From Coriobacteriaceae bacterium (lineage in GTDB: Bacteria; Actinomycetota; Coriobacteriia; Coriobacteriales; Eggerthellaceae), in NCBI GenBank assembly GCA_015062685.1, contig SUUE01000002.1:1-64000 (forward strand): 64,000 bases of DNA, in the 5' to 3' direction. The notes below the pieces were generated by a model. It searched no databases. It was not told the DNA's origin and saw only the letters and a program-made list of their open reading frames with translations. Both the position numbers and the translations under genes were made by a program. Shown here piece after piece: positions 58,748-64,000 of the stretch. Positions within the stretch are counted from its first letter, which is position 1, and each line of letters opens with the position of its first letter.

Positions 58748-59539
58748 TTACAACCTGCCCACCATATACTCTACGATTTTTGCGCAGTTCGCAGCCGCCG
58801 CAGCTTTGAACGTCTCGTACTCCATGCTCTGCGATCCGTCCGACTTATCCGAGATCGCGCGAATCACCACAAACGGGGTGTTGTTCAGATAGCATGCCTG
58901 CGCAATCGCCGCGCCTTCCATCTCGCAGCACATACCGCCGAAGTTCGATGTGATTGCCCGCTTCTGCTCCTCAGTCGCAACAAACTGGTCTCCGGAGCAC
59001 ACCCTGCCTTCGTACGCATGGATATCCGGTGCAGCTTTGCCCGCCGCCTCTATCGCCACGGCACGCAGTCCCTCATCTGCCGGAAAGGCGTAAAGCCCCG
59101 TGTAGGGAATCTCCCCTTTTCGGAAACCAATAGGTTCCACATCGAAGTCGTGTTGCACGGCATCGACCGATACAACGATATCCCCGATATCAAGCTTGTT
59201 GTCCAATGATCCCGCAACGCCCGTGTTAACAATCTTCGTGCACCCGAAGTCCTTGATCAGGGTATGCGCGCAAATCCCAGCGTTGACCTTGCCCATGCCA
59301 CACTGGACGATGACGACTCTATTATCCCCGAGCTTCCCTTCGCAAAATTCCATTTGCGCAATCGTCGTCGTCTTGGTGATCTTCGCCGCTTCTTTCAGCG
59401 TGGCCACTTCTTCATCCATCGCGCCGATGATGCCAATCGTCGTTCCCTGCGCCGTGGTCTGCCCCTGTGCGCATCCGACTAACAAACTGGCCATCAAGAT
59501 TATCAGAGTCGCGAATACTGCCAGTGTCTTCTTTTTCAT
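58748..59539 (-). CDS. lipoprotein 5'-methylthioadenosine/S-adenosylhomocysteine nucleosidase
   Basis: Lipobox MKKKTLAVFATLIILMASLLVGC; GIIGAMDEEV, GVAGSL, CEMEGAAIAQ, ISDKSD catalytic motifs. Confidence 0.9.
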   Translation of the reverse strand: MKKKTLAVFATLIILMASLLVGCAQGQTTAQGTTIGIIGAMDEEVATLKEAAKITKTTTIAQMEFCEGKLGDNRVVIVQCGMGKVNAGICAHTLIKDFGCTKIVNTGVAGSLDNKLDIGDIVVSVDAVQHDFDVEPIGFRKGEIPYTGLYAFPADEGLRAVAIEAAGKAAPDIHAYEGRVCSGDQFVATEEQKRAITSNFGGMCCEMEGAAIAQACYLNNTPFVVIRAISDKSDGSQSMEYETFKAAAAANCAKIVEYMVGRL

Positions 59540-59751
59540 GCTATGTCCTCCGCTGTCAGATACGGCTGGCTTGAGGCACATGTCCACCGCCTTTTGCTGC
59601 CTTAATCATAGCGGATGCCGCATGTTCCCGGATGAACGCGCGGGCATTGCATCGATGTTGGTCGCCCGCGAAAGCCGGCAGGGCGAAACCTGCCGCTTGC
59701 ATGTATAATCGGCAGGCAAACGAAGGTCCGTTACAGTTTGGAGGCCGCCGT

Positions 59752-60747
59752 ATGTCTCGTTATGGCAAGAAGCAAATCGGAGTGGTTTGGGCGCTCGCCT
59801 GCGCGCTCGTTCTCGCCCTCGGCTTGGCGGGGTGCGCTCAGGGGCAAGGGGGCTCGTCGAACACGAAATCGCAGGCCAGCACTACTTCATCGGCAAGCGT
59901 CGAGGCGCCTTCGCCCAATGCCGAGATCGCCGACGTGACAACCGTCGCCTACCTGGGGCCCGAAGGAACCTACACCGAGGAGGCGGCCAAGCTCTTCTTC
60001 GGGGACAACGACGAGATGATGCCGCAAGCCACTGTGTCCGATGCGCTGGCGCTTGTCGCCGAGGGGAAGGCCGCCTACGCCGTCATTCCGCAGGAGAACA
60101 CGCTCGGCGGCCCCGTGACGGACTACATCGACGCCTTCCTGGCCGCCGACAACGTGAGCGTGGTCGGCGAGGTCGTACTGCCCATCCGGCAGACGCTCAT
60201 GGGCCTTGAGGGAACCGACCTTTCGAAGGTGACGCGCGTGTTGTCCCACAAGCAGGGCCTGGCCCAGAGCGCGGCATGGCTCGACGAGAACCTGCCGAAC
60301 GCAGAGCGCGTTGAAGCCGCAAGCACCGCGGCCGCCGCCCGGGAAGTAGCCGAGGGAGGCGATAACACCGTGGTCGCAATCGCGGCGCCGGGTGCCGCCA
60401 ATCTGTACAAGCTCGACGTGCTGAAGGAGAACGTCTCGAAAACCGAGGCGAACAAGACGCGCTTCTACGTCGTGTCGAAACGGGCGAACGAGCTTACCGG
60501 CTATGAGTGCGCCGTATTCGCCGCGAGCATCACGGCCGGCGAGCTGCCGGGGGTCTTGGAAGCAGCTTGCTCGGAAGATACGAAGCTGGTATGCGTGCAC
60601 GACAGGCCCGAGAAGTCTGCGTTGGGCACGTACCGCTACGTCATCGAACTCGAGCGCGAGAACGGTTTCTCGGACGATGAGATCTCCCGCCTCAAGGACA
60701 TCAGCGCGCTCGAATACCTAGGCCGCTACAGCCGGATAGAGGGGTAG
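59752..60747 (+). CDS. lipoprotein prephenate dehydratase-like protein with ACT domain
   Basis: Lipobox LALGLAGCAQGQ; YLGPEGTYTEEAAKLFF, IPQENTLGG, KTRFYVVSK, ACT-like CVHDRPEKSALGTYRYVIELE. Confidence 0.87.
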   Translation: MSRYGKKQIGVVWALACALVLALGLAGCAQGQGGSSNTKSQASTTSSASVEAPSPNAEIADVTTVAYLGPEGTYTEEAAKLFFGDNDEMMPQATVSDALALVAEGKAAYAVIPQENTLGGPVTDYIDAFLAADNVSVVGEVVLPIRQTLMGLEGTDLSKVTRVLSHKQGLAQSAAWLDENLPNAERVEAASTAAAAREVAEGGDNTVVAIAAPGAANLYKLDVLKENVSKTEANKTRFYVVSKRANELTGYECAVFAASITAGELPGVLEAACSEDTKLVCVHDRPEKSALGTYRYVIELERENGFSDDEISRLKDISALEYLGRYSRIEG

Positions 60748-60789
60748 CCGCTTCCCACAAGACATAAGACCGCAGGCCGGCGCCCGCCG

Positions 60790-61623
60790 CTACTCGTCGT
60801 TAGCCTTCAGGAAAACGCTGTCGCCATCTCCCGTGTCGACGTATGAATAGCCGTCCTTTTGCTTGATTTCGCCGTTGGCCATTCCAACAAGCTTGACGTC
60901 AGCCGCCGAACTCACGCTCATAGATGCGCGGCCATCCGTTTTGGCCCAACCCTCGGGAGGACGCACGCTCACATCGGAGTTTTCGATGGTCAACAAACCC
61001 GTCGAGTAGATATAACCCACATAGCCGATACTATCGTTCCAGGCGGCGGTGCCGGTATCGACAACAGACCCGGAAATTTCCGTCTTGCCGTTAGCGAAGA
61101 CGTTAAGGGCCACGTCGGCAACGCGGACAACGCTGAGCGTGCTGTTCGCAATTGCAACGTCCTGACCCTCGACCGCATTGAGCCTGCTGCAGAATACAAC
61201 CGTCAGGCCTTTCACGACAATGCTGCCATAAGTGGAATCGACGATTTGGCCTTTTTCGTCGATCTCATGCTTGCTGGAGGCAATATAGCCCCAACTGTCA
61301 GAATCTTCGCTAGCCGCTTCTAAACCGATAGTTGCTTTCGGCCTCTGATCAGCAGGCGCGCATTCGTCCCCCACGAGGGTAAGGTTGCCACCATCTGAAT
61401 GGATCATTTGCTCGATGACGCTCTCACCTTGGAACCTGATCTCGGCGCTGCCCTCGACGTTGATTTCGCTCAGGGAGGCACCCCTAACCGTGATGGCGCA
61501 CTCGCCATCCCAAGCAATGCCGTTCTCGACATCGTCGAAAGCTGTGCTGTGGGTGGCGACGTTTTCACCGATTCTGTACGAAACCGATTTCGCGCCTGAG
61601 ATGGCCGAACCTTGCCTGTTCAT
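60790..61623 (-). CDS. hypothetical protein, beta-helix/carbohydrate-binding-like
   Basis: Repeating beta-strand pattern (ITVRGASLSEINVEGSAEIRFQGESVIEQ), no signal peptide. Confidence 0.65.
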   Translation of the reverse strand: MNRQGSAISGAKSVSYRIGENVATHSTAFDDVENGIAWDGECAITVRGASLSEINVEGSAEIRFQGESVIEQMIHSDGGNLTLVGDECAPADQRPKATIGLEAASEDSDSWGYIASSKHEIDEKGQIVDSTYGSIVVKGLTVVFCSRLNAVEGQDVAIANSTLSVVRVADVALNVFANGKTEISGSVVDTGTAAWNDSIGYVGYIYSTGLLTIENSDVSVRPPEGWAKTDGRASMSVSSAADVKLVGMANGEIKQKDGYSYVDTGDGDSVFLKANDE

Positions 61624-61851
61624 GTGCAACTCCTCTCTCATTTGCGGCACGCTCGTATCCGCATATAAACAGAATTACCAAAAACAGCACTTCGACTATA
61701 ACATAGGAGCGACCAAACGCCCGAACGCTCACCCGCATGAGCATTGGCGACAGGATGCCCTAACGGACTGCGAATCGGATGGGACGGTACGCCGAGCATC
61801 GCCTCAGTCCTCGCTGGCTGGTTTTTGATGGTCGAGATAGTTAAGAACCTC

Positions 61852-62541
61852 ATGGCAAAGGAGATGTTACTAATGCATATTCGAAACAAGACCGCGTCGG
61901 CGCTTTGGAAGTTCGCGTTGGTCGCGGTCGCCACGTACGGGCTTCTCGACGGCGCCGGAATCCTTGCCGGCACCTATCACACCGGGTTCCCCCACATGTT
62001 CACCAACGTTTCCAACATCTTCGCATGGGGGTATTTCCTCGTGGCTGCCATACGACTCGTCGCAAGCAAGAGCAACGAGGCCGGGGTCTTCGCGCCGCAA
62101 GCAAAGTACACGGCCATGGTTTCGCTCCTCATAACCGCACTGATAGCGCATTTCATGCTCTTCGACGCCATGTTCAAGGACGGCCAGCTCGTGTGGCACC
62201 TGGTCGCCCTGCACTACGTCGTGCCGGCCATGGCCCTTCTCGACTGGCTGCTGTTTGACGAGAAGGGCAAGATGGTCGTTTGGGGCCCCTTTGCGTGGCT
62301 GTCCCTGGCGGCCGTCTACCTCGTCGTCGTGATGGTCGGCGCGGGCCCCCTCGGCCTTGATCTGGGAGGGGGCACCACAGCCGGGGTGACCAGGTATCCC
62401 TACACCTTCCTCGACCCCGCCATCTCCGGCGCCGGCGGAGTCGCGCTCTTCATCGGCGCGATGGTCGTCGCCTTCGTCGTGCTCGGGTACCTGATCTTCG
62501 CAATCGACAAGCTTCTCGGCCGTATTGCCAATCGCAAATAA
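61852..62541 (+). CDS. Pr6Pr-like multipass membrane protein
   Basis: FTNVSNIFAWGYFLVAA, WHLVALHYVVPAMALLDWLLFDEKG, several TM segments. Confidence 0.75.
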   Translation: MAKEMLLMHIRNKTASALWKFALVAVATYGLLDGAGILAGTYHTGFPHMFTNVSNIFAWGYFLVAAIRLVASKSNEAGVFAPQAKYTAMVSLLITALIAHFMLFDAMFKDGQLVWHLVALHYVVPAMALLDWLLFDEKGKMVVWGPFAWLSLAAVYLVVVMVGAGPLGLDLGGGTTAGVTRYPYTFLDPAISGAGGVALFIGAMVVAFVVLGYLIFAIDKLLGRIANRK

Positions 62542-62557
62542 CCTGAAGTCCTCTCGT

Positions 62558-62690
62558 CTAGTCGTGCGTGCGCCTGCGGGCTGCGAACGCCAGTGCCGCA
62601 GCAGTCAGCGCCATGAGGGCTGTGGCTGCGGGAATCGCGTACGACATGACGTCGCCGCTCTTGGCGAGACCGTGCGGAGATCACCGGGTT
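62558..62690 (-). pseudogene. orphan C-terminal cell-wall sorting signal (surface protein remnant)
   Basis: Minus-strand ...GLAKSGDVMSYAIPAATALMALTAAALAFAARRRTHD* with no upstream coding region. Confidence 0.6.
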
Positions 62691-62859
62691 CGCCAATGGC
62701 GCGCATTCGGCAATACGTCATCAAACCGCTACCGAACCGGCCGCATGGTGAGATACAATCAAGACAGTTTTTATTGTTGCACCCAACGAATGATGACCCG
62801 CCCTGCAATTCAAAGTCATGCACGGTTTTGGAGGGCCGCGGCCATCAGGATGAGGCACT

Positions 62860-64000
62860 ATGGGGTCGACGCACAGGTTCGAGGGGGAGGCCATCTCCCC
62901 TGCCGATGAGTCCGGCAAAATGCAACTCCCCGACGCTTCTGTATCGCGCCGGTCTTTCATAGAGCTCTCGGTCGGCGCGCTGGCTGTGCTTCCCGCAGTT
63001 GCTGGCGGGTTTGCCCTTCCCTTTTCGCCTGTTCAGGCCTTCGCTGCCGACACGCGCGCGAACACCGCGAAGGTCGTCATCGCAAAAAGCTACGAGGCCG
63101 GCGTCGTAGTCGCCGACATGGTCAGCGGAAGGAAGGTCCCCGTTCCCGATGCCGCGGTCACGATAACGTCGCACTACAACAAGAAGAAGGTCTCGGGCAA
63201 GACAAACGGCTCCGGCGTCTACATGGCCGACATCCGCGACCTTGCCAAGAAGGAAAACGTCAACGGCGTGGACCGCTACTCGTTCGACGCGGAAATCGAG
63301 GTCTCGTGCACCGGATACCGCCGGTTCCACGCGCGCCGCATCTCGGTGGAGGGCGCCCGGGGCCTGCTCATCCCCACGCGCAAGCTGGGCGGCGAACCCC
63401 TCTATCCCTCCGGCGTCTCGTTCGACGACTGGGACGTGCTCTACACGAAAAACGAGTTTTGCGTCTCGCCCGCAAACGACGTCAAGCACACGCTGGTCGT
63501 GGAAATCACCTGCGACAAGCCCGACCCCGTCGACGTGAAGCTGGTGCATGTCGGCTGGGACGACGGGGTCCAGACGACCGTGCTGTCCAAGACCGGCGTC
63601 AGCGTAAGCAAGAACCTGGCGCTCATGGAGGTCAACGACTACCTCCTCCTGCAAAACCACGCCAGCGCGCTCCCCTTCGGGTCGCAATACCATCTGGAAA
63701 TCACCCAGAACAACACCACCTACAAGGTGCCGATCGGTTTGTCCGCATGCGCCAGCCCGCGCAACGCCACCCAACCGGGAAGCACGAAGCTGACGCTTGC
63801 GCCCTTCGACACGGCCAACATGAAGCCCCAGATAGAGGTGCCTAAGAGCGTGCCCCTCATAGGCGGCGACAAGCTGGCGGTGTGGACCCCCGACCTGCCC
63901 GTCGAGATCATGTTCAACCCCTTCGGCTACTTCAAGATCGCCTACAAGTCCGAAGACTGGGGCTACAAGTCCAAAGACGGCAAGCCCGACCCCAACGCAT
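62860..64000 (+). CDS. Tat-exported protein with carboxypeptidase-regulatory-like domain (runs off window end)
   Basis: MGSTHRFEGEAISPADESGKMQLPDASVSRRSFIELSVGALAVLPAV twin-arginine signal; open frame to 64000. Confidence 0.78.
   Translation, partial: MGSTHRFEGEAISPADESGKMQLPDASVSRRSFIELSVGALAVLPAVAGGFALPFSPVQAFAADTRANTAKVVIAKSYEAGVVVADMVSGRKVPVPDAAVTITSHYNKKKVSGKTNGSGVYMADIRDLAKKENVNGVDRYSFDAEIEVSCTGYRRFHARRISVEGARGLLIPTRKLGGEPLYPSGVSFDDWDVLYTKNEFCVSPANDVKHTLVVEITCDKPDPVDVKLVHVGWDDGVQTTVLSKTGVSVSKNLALMEVNDYLLLQNHASALPFGSQYHLEITQNNTTYKVPIGLSACASPRNATQPGSTKLTLAPFDTANMKPQIEVPKSVPLIGGDKLAVWTPDLPVEIMFNPFGYFKIAYKSEDWGYKSKDGKPDPNA

Noticed and set aside
62845-63774. 309-aa minus-strand ORF
   Set aside because: Antisense to the Tat-signal protein whose plus frame is open to the end of the window with RBS and signal peptide.

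Overview
High-GC actinobacterial chromosome window. Gene content, exported-protein style and TGD-type sorting signals suggest an Eggerthellaceae/Coriobacteriia gut-type organism (inference). About 0.1-37 kb is mostly housekeeping: a pyr operon interrupted by a YhgE/Pip-like membrane protein, a korABCD-type 2-oxoacid:ferredoxin oxidoreductase operon, acyl-CoA synthetase, rsmB-fmt-def, dnaG/dgt, a str/S10 ribosomal operon that stops after rplW, a Mn-type pyrophosphatase, pcrA, serC, tsf-rpsB, a PAP2 protein and guaA. A Vsr/DUF559-like nuclease gene (27.1-28.1 kb) lies between two ~150-bp direct repeats, each able to form a long nested hairpin. The main result is at the 3' end of guaA. The 15-bp sequence GTTGAGTGGGAATAG, which spans the guaA stop codon, recurs exactly at 50.70 and 52.22 kb and in degenerate form at 46.05 kb. 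The two exact copies sit at the end of a conserved 113-bp repeat, and copies of the guaA downstream terminator follow at 46.1 and 52.27 kb. This looks like a tandem, integrase-less genomic island of about 14.2 kb at guaA. Its cargo includes an uncharacterised PucR-regulated operon (409-aa unknown protein, GcvT-like protein, SDR), a class-M-like sirtuin next to a PNPOx-ferredoxin fusion, a Fic protein, two related P-loop kinases and two DUF4143-type ATPases. Downstream are an HxlR/OYE/hydrolase/MIF/DsbA-like cluster and a surface/exported protein zone (C1 peptidase, lipoprotein MTA/SAH nucleosidase, lipoprotein prephenate dehydratase, Tat protein, pseudogene remnants). No rRNA, tRNA or CRISPR was recognised. 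All calls come from reading the sequence and the supplied translations; no searches were run.
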